Below are positions 5,803 to 11,087 of a stretch of DNA of 26,768 nucleotides, piece by piece. Numbering within the stretch: position 1 is the first letter of the stretch; every line of letters starts with the position of its first letter. Position numbers and translations under genes: made by a program. The DNA comes from a virus. The notes under the pieces were generated by a model. The model did no database searches, was not told where the DNA came from, and worked only from the letters and a program-made list of their open reading frames with translations. The DNA is taken from positions 1 through 26,768 of IMG/VR virus record IMGVR_UViG_3300032288_000807. The stretch is one strand, 5' to 3'.

Positions 5803-5832
5803 TAGAATGGCATAGTCAAGCCACCTTGTCAA
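5803..5832 (-). promoter_or_regulatory. Leftward promoter upstream of the leader
   Basis: On the minus strand TTGACA (5832-5827) is followed after 18 bp by ATTCTA (5808-5803); CATTCT at 17 bp is an alternative -10. The promoter lies just past the end of the exported-protein gene and would start RNA near 5796, at the beginning of the hairpin-rich leader. Confidence 0.6.
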
Positions 5833-5841
5833 CACTTTTTT

Positions 5842-6135
5842 TCATGTGTTTTTTCCTGGCGTTCGCTTGGGCATCAGCGTCCAGTTTTCCAGCGGATAGC
5901 TACGCATCTTGCCGTCGTCAGCCCACACGATATGCACATACAAATCATCAATGAACCAACAGCCGAGAATAGTGTCGGTATTGCCGGTCGTGTAAGCAAT
6001 CTTTCCTTTCTGCGGGTTGCTGCAAGCCTCATCAGTAATGACGATGCGCCCGCCGCCCTTGTTGGTTAAGTAAGCAATGCTCTCGGCCGAAGCCGAGGAC
6101 ATTACCGCCACCATTGCCAGCGCAAGGATTTTCAT
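5842..6135 (-). CDS. Exported small phage protein, 97 aa
   Basis: A signal peptide is visible: MKILALAMVAVMSSASA, with a probable cut after residue 17 (ASA-ES). The mature part (SIAYLTNKGGGRIVITDEACSNPQKGKIAYTT...GCWFIDDLYVHIVWADDGKMRSYPLENW) is strand-rich and has two Cys residues that could form a disulfide in the periplasm. Proteins of this pattern (YLTNKGGGRIVITDE) recur in environmental phages, without known role. It is coupled to the upstream regulator by an ATGA overlap, suggesting expression with the repressor. An envelope role such as exclusion of other phages is only a guess. Confidence 0.75.
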   Translation of the reverse strand: MKILALAMVAVMSSASAESIAYLTNKGGGRIVITDEACSNPQKGKIAYTTGNTDTILGCWFIDDLYVHIVWADDGKMRSYPLENWTLMPKRTPGKNT

Positions 6136-6353
6136 TGCTGTGGGACGATTTCAGCCACCATCTGAGCGACAGGGATGTAGTCAGTAGGATTGACCTTCAG
6201 AGCGCCATTTGTGACTACCTCCAACTTGTATGCCATGCCCTCGGGGATTTGCCCGCGCTTCGCCCACTGGCTTACTGCTTGGCTCGTAATGCCCAATGCC
6301 TCGGCTAGTTTGCGACGGTTGCCGAAGTGTGCTTCTGCCTGTGCGATTTTCAT
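6132..6353 (-). CDS. Cro/YdaS-like helix-turn-helix regulator, 73 aa
   Basis: This small DNA-binding protein has a clear helix-turn-helix: FGNRRKLAEALGITSQAVSQWAKRGQIP at residues about 10-37, the pattern of the Cro/YdaS family where a Gln/Trp-rich recognition helix follows a Gly-Ile turn. The start at 6353 (MKIAQAEAHFG) is set by an AGGA ribosome site 7 nt upstream; longer in-frame starts lie in the operator region. It stands at the divergence point of two operons, the classic position of a phage switch regulator. No C-terminal protease domain is present, so it is Cro-type rather than CI/LexA-type. Confidence 0.85.
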   Translation of the reverse strand: MKIAQAEAHFGNRRKLAEALGITSQAVSQWAKRGQIPEGMAYKLEVVTNGALKVNPTDYIPVAQMVAEIVPQQ

Positions 6354-6380
6354 GTCGTTCCTCATAGGGTTAAAGATAAC

Positions 6381-6476
6381 TTGCAAAGTATCCTAACCTG
6401 TGTCAATCTATCTTGTCAAGCGGGATTGATTTAGTTAAGAATACTTTACAATTTTCCTTTGCAACAAGTATTGACA
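6381..6476. promoter_or_regulatory. Divergent control region with operator-like repeats
   Basis: TTGCAAAGTATCCTAAC at 6381-6397 recurs inverted at 6434-6451 (minus strand TTGTAAAGTATTCTTAAC), and a weaker third copy (TTGCAACAAGTATTGAC) lies at 6459-6475. These are candidate operators for the adjacent helix-turn-helix regulator. The leftward promoter probably uses TTGACA (6419-6414) and TAGGAT (6395-6390), 18 bp apart, with its -10 inside the first repeat. Confidence 0.55.
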
Positions 6477-6499
6477 ATGTGCCACTAGCTAAGTAAAGT
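6471..6499 (+). promoter_or_regulatory. Rightward early promoter
   Basis: TTGACA (6471-6476) and TAAAGT (6494-6499) are 17 bp apart. The -35 box overlaps the third operator-like repeat, so the regulator next door could repress it. Transcription would start near 6506 and run through the recombination genes. Confidence 0.65.
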
Positions 6500-6539
6500 C
6501 CGTCTTGCAGTAACCAATTGACAACAACAGGAGACACCA

Positions 6540-6833
6540 ATGAACCTCTGCAAAGACTGTGCATCATTTCAGATAAACGCCGACAACCCCGAAGCATCGA
6601 CTTGCCATCGCAAGATTGTTATCTCATCGGTAACTGGAAAATTCCTCCCTATTTTTTGCAACACCGAGCGTGCAGATTGGGGCACTTGCAAGCCGGAAGG
6701 TATCCACTTTCGCGCTCGCGCTACACAGGAAGAACTCGACGCTGACCGCGAGATGAAGTCCCGCGAGTGGGAGCGTTGGGTTGGCCCTGGCGACACTGAC
6801 TATGAACGTTTCAACAGGAAGCTCGGAATATGA
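6540..6833 (+). CDS. Cys-rich small phage protein, probable metal binder, 97 aa
   Basis: This is the first gene of the rightward operon, with an AGGAGA ribosome site before its ATG. Cysteines at 4 and 7 (CKDC), 22, 40 and 50 suggest a small zinc-binding fold: NLCKDCASF, then STCHRK, IFCNTERA and GTCKPEG. The C-terminal half is charged and helical (TQEELDADREMKSREWERW). The pattern is common in first-expressed phage proteins but the function is unknown to me. It ends in an ATGA overlap with a tiny membrane gene. Confidence 0.75.
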   Translation: MNLCKDCASFQINADNPEASTCHRKIVISSVTGKFLPIFCNTERADWGTCKPEGIHFRARATQEELDADREMKSREWERWVGPGDTDYERFNRKLGI

Positions 6834-6904
6834 ACGGGGATCGCGCAGTGGCTATTGGTTTCACAATCATTTTTCTACTTATCGTTACAGGAGTATTGGC
6901 ATGA
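6830..6904 (+). CDS. Tiny single-span membrane protein, 24 aa
   Basis: The frame encodes MNGDRAVAIGFTIIFLLIVTGVLA: a short charged start and then one hydrophobic span (residues about 7-24). It fits exactly between its neighbours, with 4-bp ATGA overlaps at both ends, the same coupling used throughout this operon, and this supports translation. The ribosome site of the next gene (AGGAG) lies inside it. It could be a real micro-protein or a device that couples translation from the Cys-rich gene to the ERF gene. Confidence 0.5.
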   Translation: MNGDRAVAIGFTIIFLLIVTGVLA

Positions 6905-7467
6905 GCGTTTACACAAAATTGATGCAAGCAAGGCTGTTCCTGCAAGCCACGAAGTTGAACAAGTCAGGCGAGAACAAGTTTGCCGGGTACAAGTATTTTG
7001 AACTGGGCGACTTTCTGCCTACGGTGCAGGAGATTTTCCACAACCTCGGACTGTGCGGCGTGGTCAGCTTCACCGCCGACATTGCCCGTCTGACGATCAT
7101 CGACACCGAGGATGGCTCGCAGATTGAAATCACATCGCCAATGGGTAGCGCCAACCTCAAGGGATGCCACGAAGTGCAAAATATCGGCGCTGTTGAGTCG
7201 TATCAACGTCGTTATTTGTGGGTTACAGCGATGGAGGTGGTCGAGCATGATCTGCTAGATGCCACTACAGGCAAGGATGCCCCCGCAAAGCGCTTAGATT
7301 CGCTCAACGCGCATTTGGACGTTATCGCTGGCGTTACCACACAGGACGCGCTGAAAACAGCTTACACGCACGCCTATAAAGCCGCCAAGGAACTTAACGA
7401 CACCGAAGCGATGACAGTAATCGTCGCTGCCAAAAATTCCCGCAAAGCAGAACTGGAGGAAGCATGA
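6901..7467 (+). CDS. erf: ERF-family single-strand annealing protein
   Basis: This 188-residue protein of the ERF superfamily (P22 Erf type) anneals complementary single strands in phage recombination. Visible family features are the start MSVYTKLMQARLFLQATKLNKSGENKFAGYKYFELGDFLPTVQEIF and the middle block GSANLKGCHEVQNIGAVESYQRRYLW, where the (G/A)xxxSYxxRY motif is nearly invariant. The ATG at 6901 is preferred over upstream starts because AGGAG lies 7 nt before it and the family N-terminus begins here. It is followed by its partner exonuclease with an ATGA overlap, forming a lambda Red-like module. Confidence 0.93.
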   Translation: MSVYTKLMQARLFLQATKLNKSGENKFAGYKYFELGDFLPTVQEIFHNLGLCGVVSFTADIARLTIIDTEDGSQIEITSPMGSANLKGCHEVQNIGAVESYQRRYLWVTAMEVVEHDLLDATTGKDAPAKRLDSLNAHLDVIAGVTTQDALKTAYTHAYKAAKELNDTEAMTVIVAAKNSRKAELEEA

Positions 7468-8081
7468 AAGTTTTGTCAATGCCGCAAGGCAGTCCCGAAT
7501 GGTTAGCTGCCCGTGCTGGCAAGGTAACGGCTAGTCGGATCAGCGACGTGATGGCGGCTAAGACCACCGCAGCTTACAGGGACTACAAAGCGCAGATCGT
7601 GGCTGAGATTCTGACCGGAGTTCCGCAGGAGTCCGGCTTTGTAAATGACTATATGCGATGGGGTACAGAGCAAGAAAAGTTTGCCCGCGCCGAGTACGAA
7701 ATGTTTTGCGCTTGGACGGTTGATGAGGTCGGGTTAGTCATACATCCAACTATTGAACAGGGTGCAGCTTCGCCTGACGGCTTGGTGTCTACTGACGGCT
7801 TGGTGGAAATTAAGTGCCCCAAGACTTCTACGCACCTGCAAACGCTGGTAGACAAGAAACAGCCTCGTCAGTATGAGAATCAAATGTTGTGGCAAATGGC
7901 TTGCACAGGTCGTGAATGGTGCGACTTTGTATCCTACGATCCGCGTTTGCCTGACGATTTACAGTTGTTTGTTCACCGGTTCGACCGCGATGAGAAACGC
8001 ATCACGGAAATCGAAGCAGCAGTACAGCAGTTCCTGACTGAAGTAAATGAAATGATTGACAAAATCAAGGAGAAAAAATAA
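7464..8081 (+). CDS. YqaJ/lambda-type exonuclease
   Basis: This 205-residue nuclease resects double-strand ends to supply 3' tails to the annealing protein. It has the YqaJ pattern: SPEWLAARAGKVTASRISDVM at 10-30, RWGTEQEKFARAEYE at 65-79, then the catalytic centre SPDGLVSTDGLVEIKCPK with Asp105, Glu115 and Lys117, and the late block RQYENQMLWQMACTG. Length matches the phage form. A strong GGAGGAA ribosome site precedes the ATG, which overlaps the ERF stop. Together with ERF and the SSB-like gene it forms a complete recombination unit. Confidence 0.95.
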   Translation: MKVLSMPQGSPEWLAARAGKVTASRISDVMAAKTTAAYRDYKAQIVAEILTGVPQESGFVNDYMRWGTEQEKFARAEYEMFCAWTVDEVGLVIHPTIEQGAASPDGLVSTDGLVEIKCPKTSTHLQTLVDKKQPRQYENQMLWQMACTGREWCDFVSYDPRLPDDLQLFVHRFDRDEKRITEIEAAVQQFLTEVNEMIDKIKEKK

Positions 8082-8338
8082 TGGCTTATGTACCAAAACC
8101 CGGCAGCTTTACGTTGTTCAAGAACACCAAAAAAGAAGCAGATAACCATCCTGATTATCGAGGCGATGGGATGGACATGATGGGCGAACCTGTGTGGGTA
8201 TCAGCTTGGATTCGTGAGGGCGCAAAGGGCAAATTTATGTCTTGCTCTATGCAGCACAAGAACAAAGATCAGCCGGTAAAGAAAAAGGCTGACGCGGCTG
8301 ATTTGTCCGATATGGATAACGATATCCCTTTTAATTAA
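8081..8338 (+). CDS. SSB-like / DUF736-like phage protein with acidic SSB-type tail, 85 aa
   Basis: This 85-residue protein has a small strand-rich body (GSFTLFKNTKKEADNHPDYRGDGMDMMGEPVWVSAWIREGAKGKFMSCSM), like the DUF736-type or truncated OB proteins next to phage exonucleases. It ends LSDMDNDIPFN. The DNDIPF end copies the acidic tip (DDDIPF) by which bacterial SSB recruits partner proteins. It probably binds single-stranded DNA made by the exonuclease, though an OB fold is inferred and the body is shorter than a standard SSB. The ATG shares one base with the upstream stop (TAATG). Confidence 0.75.
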   Translation: MAYVPKPGSFTLFKNTKKEADNHPDYRGDGMDMMGEPVWVSAWIREGAKGKFMSCSMQHKNKDQPVKKKADAADLSDMDNDIPFN

Positions 8339-8381
8339 AACGGGTCTATAATGGTTGTAACTTCCGCACAGGAGATACAAC

Positions 8382-8819
8382 ATGGCTCGTTTCAAAGAAT
8401 GTTTCAAGTGCAAGACCGTTCAGCCGTTAACTGAGTTCTACAAACATCAAGCAATGGCTGACGGTCATCTCAACAAATGCAAGACTTGTACGAAAAATGA
8501 TGTGGCAACGCATAGGCTGCAAAATCTTGAAAAAATACGCGCTTATGACCGACGAAGAGCAAAACTTCAACATCGGATTAATAAGTCTGTTGAGTTTAAT
8601 AAACGATGGCGAAGCAATGATCCTCGTCGCCCAAAAGCACATAACGCAGTTGCTAGAGCATTGAAAAGTGGTCAACTAATCCGATTGCCATGCTTTCGGT
8701 GCAACAAAGAAAAAACCGAAGCGCACCATGAAGATTATGACCAGCCATTAAGTGTTATTTGGCTTTGTAGCGTTTGCCATCATCAAAGGCATCAAGAATT
8801 GAAAGCACAATCTTTTTGA
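8382..8819 (+). CDS. Free-standing HNH endonuclease with zinc ribbon, 145 aa
   Basis: An N-terminal zinc-ribbon-like pair (CFKC at 7-10 and CKTC at 33-36) is followed by a basic linker and a C-terminal HNH core: CFRC at 104-107, EAHHEDY with His115 and His116, then WLCSVCHHQRH with Cys129, Cys132 and His137. This is the form of free-standing phage HNH endonucleases that spread as homing elements. A separate AGGAG ribosome site precedes it and 43 bp part it from the SSB-like gene, unlike the overlapping genes around it, which fits an inserted gene. Its target is unknown. Confidence 0.88.
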   Translation: MARFKECFKCKTVQPLTEFYKHQAMADGHLNKCKTCTKNDVATHRLQNLEKIRAYDRRRAKLQHRINKSVEFNKRWRSNDPRRPKAHNAVARALKSGQLIRLPCFRCNKEKTEAHHEDYDQPLSVIWLCSVCHHQRHQELKAQSF

Positions 8820-8830
8820 TAGGTGAAAAC

Positions 8831-9148
8831 ATGAACAAAATCGTAATTGATGGTATTGAATATGCGCCCGTTAAAGCCGCAGGAAATCGTGCAGTTGTAG
8901 TGGTGAATTCCGGCTGGATTTTTGCTGGCGATACCGAACAAGTTGATACAGTGGTCGGCAAAAGCATCCGAATTACAAATGCCCTGCATGTGGTTAAGTG
9001 GACTGAAATCGGTTTTGCTGGCGTGATTGCTAACGAAAAAGACAAACGCGTTGATCTGCGTCCCTGTGATCCGGTTGAAGTGCCGCTTGCCTCTGTAATT
9101 TTTATCGTGCCAGTATCTGAAACTTGGGGGCTGCGATGCTTACAGTAG
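8831..9148 (+). CDS. Hypothetical phage protein, 105 aa
   Basis: This is a mainly beta protein: EYAPVKAAGNRAVVVVNSGWIFAGDTEQVDTVVGKSIRITNALHVVKWTEIGFAGVIAN, then VEVPLASVIFIVPVSETWGL. The start at 8831 (MNKIVIDG) follows an AGGTG ribosome site. From memory, proteins with the WIFAG...RITNALHV pattern occur in other phages, also next to Gly-rich repeat genes, but no function is known. Its last 13 bp overlap the start of the Gly-X repeat gene, so the two are probably made together. Confidence 0.7.
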   Translation: MNKIVIDGIEYAPVKAAGNRAVVVVNSGWIFAGDTEQVDTVVGKSIRITNALHVVKWTEIGFAGVIANEKDKRVDLRPCDPVEVPLASVIFIVPVSETWGLRCLQ

Positions 9149-9405
9149 GCGACGGCTTCGGCTACGGCTTAGGAAACGGCTTTGGCAATGGCAACGGCTA
9201 CGGATTCGGAAACGGCTACGGATTCGGCAACGGCTACGGCTTCGGTGACGGCGACGGCTACGGCAACGGCAATGTCTACGGCTTCGGCTACGGCTTAGGA
9301 AACGGCTACGGCTTCGGCAACGGCTACGGCTTCGGTGACGGCTACGGCTTCGGTGACGGCATCGGCAAAGGCTACGGCATCGGCTACAAAACCGTGACTA
9401 TTTAA
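9136..9405 (+). CDS. Gly-X repeat protein, 89 aa
   Basis: From residue 5 to about 84 almost every second residue is Gly, and the residues between are Tyr, Phe, Asn, Asp or Leu. The dominant unit is GNGYGF or GDGYGF, a six-residue (18-bp) period; the DNA shows the matching degenerate repeat (ggcaacggctacggcttc). An extended chain would have Gly on one face and aromatic/polar side chains on the other, as in stacked-strand or silk-like structures. No signal peptide and no Cys are present. ATG at 9136 overlaps the upstream gene. The role is unknown; slippage could change its length quickly. Confidence 0.7.
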   Translation: MLTVGDGFGYGLGNGFGNGNGYGFGNGYGFGNGYGFGDGDGYGNGNVYGFGYGLGNGYGFGNGYGFGDGYGFGDGIGKGYGIGYKTVTI

Positions 9406-9410
9406 TCAAC

Positions 9411-9469
9411 GGGGGAAAGCATCGGCGCTCTGCGACTTCGCAGGGTAGCGCATCCGGTGCAAGTACCCC
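9411..9469 (+). ncRNA. Candidate cis-acting hairpin RNA before mazG
   Basis: The gap between the Gly-X gene and mazG folds into one long hairpin. Stem 9419-9424/9455-9460, stem 9425-9429/9447-9451 and stem 9430-9434/9439-9443 stack around the loop ACTT, with 3-nt bulges only on the 3' side (GGT and ATC). An outer GGGG/CCCC pair (9411-9414 with 9466-9469) can close it. It ends 17 nt before the mazG ATG and just before its AGGAG site. It could regulate translation or protect the mRNA end. It does not match a riboswitch class I know. Confidence 0.45.
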
Positions 9470-9486
9470 ACCATTTAGGAGCAATC

Positions 9487-9783
9487 ATGTTTGAACAAAT
9501 TCGTAACTGGGCGCGTGAGCGCAACCTGATTAAAGGCAGCAACATCCAAGCGCAAACAGTCAAGCTAGTTGAGGAGGTTGGTGAGTTGGCGGCTGGAGTT
9601 GCGCGAGGAGATTACAACAAGATCATCGACAGCATCGGAGATGCGATTGTTGTGCTGACCATCCTTGCGGAGCAAATAAACGTGCCGATAGAACACTGCA
9701 TTGAAATCGCATGGGATGAGATCAAGAATCGCAAAGGCAAGATGGTCGACGGTGTATTCATCAAAGAGGGCGACAATGGATGA
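9487..9783 (+). CDS. mazG: MazG-like nucleotide pyrophosphohydrolase
   Basis: This 98-residue single-domain MazG protein hydrolyses nucleoside triphosphates to monophosphates; phage forms are thought to alter nucleotide or (p)ppGpp pools during infection. The metal-binding set is present: VEEVGE with Glu29, Glu30 and Glu33, then IIDSIGDAIVVL with Asp48 and Asp52. Length suits the compact phage type. The start at 9487 follows AGGAG at 6 nt. It overlaps the next gene by 8 bp. The hairpin RNA upstream suggests separate control of this gene. Confidence 0.92.
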   Translation: MFEQIRNWARERNLIKGSNIQAQTVKLVEEVGELAAGVARGDYNKIIDSIGDAIVVLTILAEQINVPIEHCIEIAWDEIKNRKGKMVDGVFIKEGDNG

Positions 9784-10144
9784 ACAAGCCCAAACCATCG
9801 CCTGCACTCAGTTGCTGGCAAATGTCGTCACGCTTGCAGTTATTGATGCTTGCTTGAAGCCCGTTAAACGCAAAGATTCATTACGGCACAAAGTTTTTGT
9901 TTCTCAAGATCAAGCAATGGATGCCATGATGTTTCTTATGGATGGAGCAAAAAATTACGTCGAAATGATTGGAATGGAAGGCGAGCGATTCAAAAAGCAA
10001 TTAATAAAAGCCATGTATGACGACACTCAAAACTATTTTACGCATCACATCACAACAGAGCAAAGACGCAACTTTCGATTCAATCTTTACTTTTGGCAAA
10101 ACAACCCTGCACGACGCAGATTCTTACCGGAGGAAGAGGAATGA
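9776..10144 (+). CDS. Hypothetical helical phage protein, 122 aa
   Basis: This soluble, mostly helical protein starts MDEQAQTIACTQLLANVVTLAVIDACLKPV, with a central block SQDQAMDAMMFLMDGAKNYVEMIGMEGERFKKQLIKAMYD and a basic, aromatic end (RRNFRFNLYFWQNNPARRRF). The C-terminal block with a Met-rich helix and Arg-rich tail suggests nucleic-acid or protein contact. I do not know its family. Its start overlaps the mazG stop by 8 bp; its end overlaps the next gene by ATGA. Confidence 0.65.
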   Translation: MDEQAQTIACTQLLANVVTLAVIDACLKPVKRKDSLRHKVFVSQDQAMDAMMFLMDGAKNYVEMIGMEGERFKKQLIKAMYDDTQNYFTHHITTEQRRNFRFNLYFWQNNPARRRFLPEEEE

Positions 10145-10404
10145 GACTAGCTGATGCGATCAATTGGATGATGACCTACGACGCACTACAGCCCGACTTG
10201 ATCGACGTATCAAACTGGAGGCCGCACGATCCGCGACGCTACGACGAACAACGCAAGGAGTGCATCAAGTATTTGCGGGAAAGAAATCTATACATCCTTG
10301 ATGGCAAGTTCACGCCTACCAAAGCCTCGCACACCGACATAACCGTGATCTTTAATCGCGCCCGCCAGCAGCAGGGTGAAACTTTGATACAGGTAGCCAA
10401 ATGA
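10141..10404 (+). CDS. Hypothetical phage protein, 87 aa
   Basis: This small Trp/Asp/Arg-rich protein (MRLADAINWMMTYDALQPDLIDVSNWRPHDPRRYDEQRKECIKYL) has a strongly helical middle and a basic end. The ATG at 10141 follows CCGGAGGAAGAGGA, a very strong ribosome site, and overlaps the upstream stop by four bases. No catalytic motif is visible. It belongs to a run of small genes that fills the end of the rightward operon. Confidence 0.65.
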   Translation: MRLADAINWMMTYDALQPDLIDVSNWRPHDPRRYDEQRKECIKYLRERNLYILDGKFTPTKASHTDITVIFNRARQQQGETLIQVAK

Positions 10405-10664
10405 AAACATTACTTTGCTTCGCAGTCGTAATTCTTAGCGGCTGTGCATCATTGCAGCCCACAGCAAGCACAACAGTTCCCGAGGCTATCTCTAGCCTGC
10501 AAGTCGAAAAGGAAGTGCCGCCGCTGTCCAGGCTTGAAGTCATCAATGGCATTGGTGAGTGCGAAAAGGCCGGTATGCGCCCCGTAGTCATCAGCACAAA
10601 GCGCAAGGTCAACAATCAGTTAGTTCCGTCTGTGGTGGATGTAACGTGCCTGCCCAAGCTCTAA
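10401..10664 (+). CDS. Small lipoprotein, 87 aa
   Basis: A bacterial lipoprotein signal is clear: MKTLLCFAVVILSGC, with the lipobox LSGC and lipidated Cys15. The mature part is 72 residues with two further Cys near the end (GIGECEKAG and VTCLPKL) that may form a disulfide in the periplasm. Small phage lipoproteins can be outer-membrane spanins (lysis) or superinfection blockers. This one is far from the lysis genes and lacks the Pro-rich, very short form of typical o-spanins, so an envelope-altering early function is more likely. It has an ATGA overlap with the preceding gene. Confidence 0.8.
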   Translation: MKTLLCFAVVILSGCASLQPTASTTVPEAISSLQVEKEVPPLSRLEVINGIGECEKAGMRPVVISTKRKVNNQLVPSVVDVTCLPKL

Positions 10665-11056
10665 AACCCCGCGCCCGTCAGATCATTGCTGCCATGCGTG
10701 AAGTCTTAGCGCGTGACATAGAGATGACGGGTGTCAACATTGCCGGAGTCTTAAACGAGGATGCTGGCACTATTGGCAGCTATCTCAACGGCATGGCAAA
10801 GGATGGGCTTGTTTCCCGCATGGGTCTACGTTTGCAATACAACGGACGAACCCGCACCAAACACATGATGTGGAAGCTCAATCACAAACTGATTCGGAAG
10901 CTAGAAAATGAGAAAACAGCGACGCTGGCGGCTGACGGAACATCCGGCACTATGCACGCAGTGCCAAGAGATCAAGCCGCCGACAGAGTTCAACTTGACA
11001 GAATACAAAACGCTCTCGTCTTGGTGCAAAGAGTGCCACCGAACCCTGTGCCGTGA
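10646..11056 (+). CDS. Winged-helix-like DNA-binding protein, 136 aa
   Basis: With a GTG start at 10646 the protein begins MPAQALKPRARQIIAAMREVLARD. It has a helix-turn-helix-like region (MTGVNIAGVLNEDAGTIGSYLNGMAKDGLVSRMG) followed by a basic wing (LRLQYNGRTRTKHMMWKL), the layout of MarR-type winged helices. The GTG overlaps the lipoprotein gene by 19 bp and has a GGTGG-type site before it. The last 50 residues lie over another small gene in a different frame and look unconstrained, so the functional part is probably the first 90 residues. Confidence 0.6.
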   Translation: MPAQALKPRARQIIAAMREVLARDIEMTGVNIAGVLNEDAGTIGSYLNGMAKDGLVSRMGLRLQYNGRTRTKHMMWKLNHKLIRKLENEKTATLAADGTSGTMHAVPRDQAADRVQLDRIQNALVLVQRVPPNPVP

Positions 11057-11087
11057 ACGTTACCATTTAACAAAGGGGAAAAAATGA
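10908..11087 (+). CDS. Zinc-ribbon micro-protein overlapping the winged-helix gene, 59 aa
   Basis: Within the 3' part of the winged-helix frame, another frame encodes a basic start (MRKQRRWRLTEH) and a clear four-Cys ribbon: LCTQCQEIKPPTEF, then SSWCKECHRTLCRERYH. CxxC...CxxC spacing with a Pro-rich loop is the pattern seen in phage zinc ribbons that accompany HNH domains. A GGAAG site precedes the ATG at 10908. It ends with an ATGA overlap to the next gene. The intact motif supports this frame as the coding one over the overlap. Confidence 0.6.
   Translation: MRKQRRWRLTEHPALCTQCQEIKPPTEFNLTEYKTLSSWCKECHRTLCRERYHLTKGKK

Larger units (their letters stand above)
5420..5841 (-). other. 422-bp stretch without a confident gene: leader and structured region
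   Basis: This interval holds a leftward promoter (5803-5832), an attenuator-like set of hairpins and interleaved inverted repeats (5649-5777), one doubtful 87-codon frame (5441-5704), and further short hairpins (CGCG/CGCG around 5515 and AGAGG/CCTCT around 5550). In a second frame a run reading WLRLRALTKEQIDTTSSNDER stops just before the next gene; it has no start codon. The region looks mainly like RNA structure rather than protein coding. Confidence 0.6.

Noticed and set aside
6132-6353. Complete lysogeny module
   Set aside because: A Cro-like regulator is present, but no CI-type repressor, integrase or attachment site was found, so temperate life cannot be claimed from this window.
8314-8335. 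Terminator after the SSB-like gene (GGATA/TATCC followed by CTTTT)
   Set aside because: The stem is five weak pairs, lies in the coding end, and the T-run is short.
8347-8352. TATAAT as a promoter for the HNH gene at 8382
   Set aside because: The -10 is perfect, but no -35-like hexamer lies 16-18 bp upstream and there is no extended -10 TG.
9136-9405. CRISPR or simple non-coding tandem repeat
   Set aside because: The 18-bp period is degenerate at third positions but keeps the Gly-X reading frame, and there are no spacers, so it is a coding repeat.
9411-9473. tRNA-like element ending in CCA
   Set aside because: The sequence ends ACCCCACCA and has GGGG/CCCC closing pairs, but it is only about 63 nt, has no D arm or anticodon arm, and the T-loop-like part TGCAAGT does not fit. 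Kept only as a hairpin RNA.
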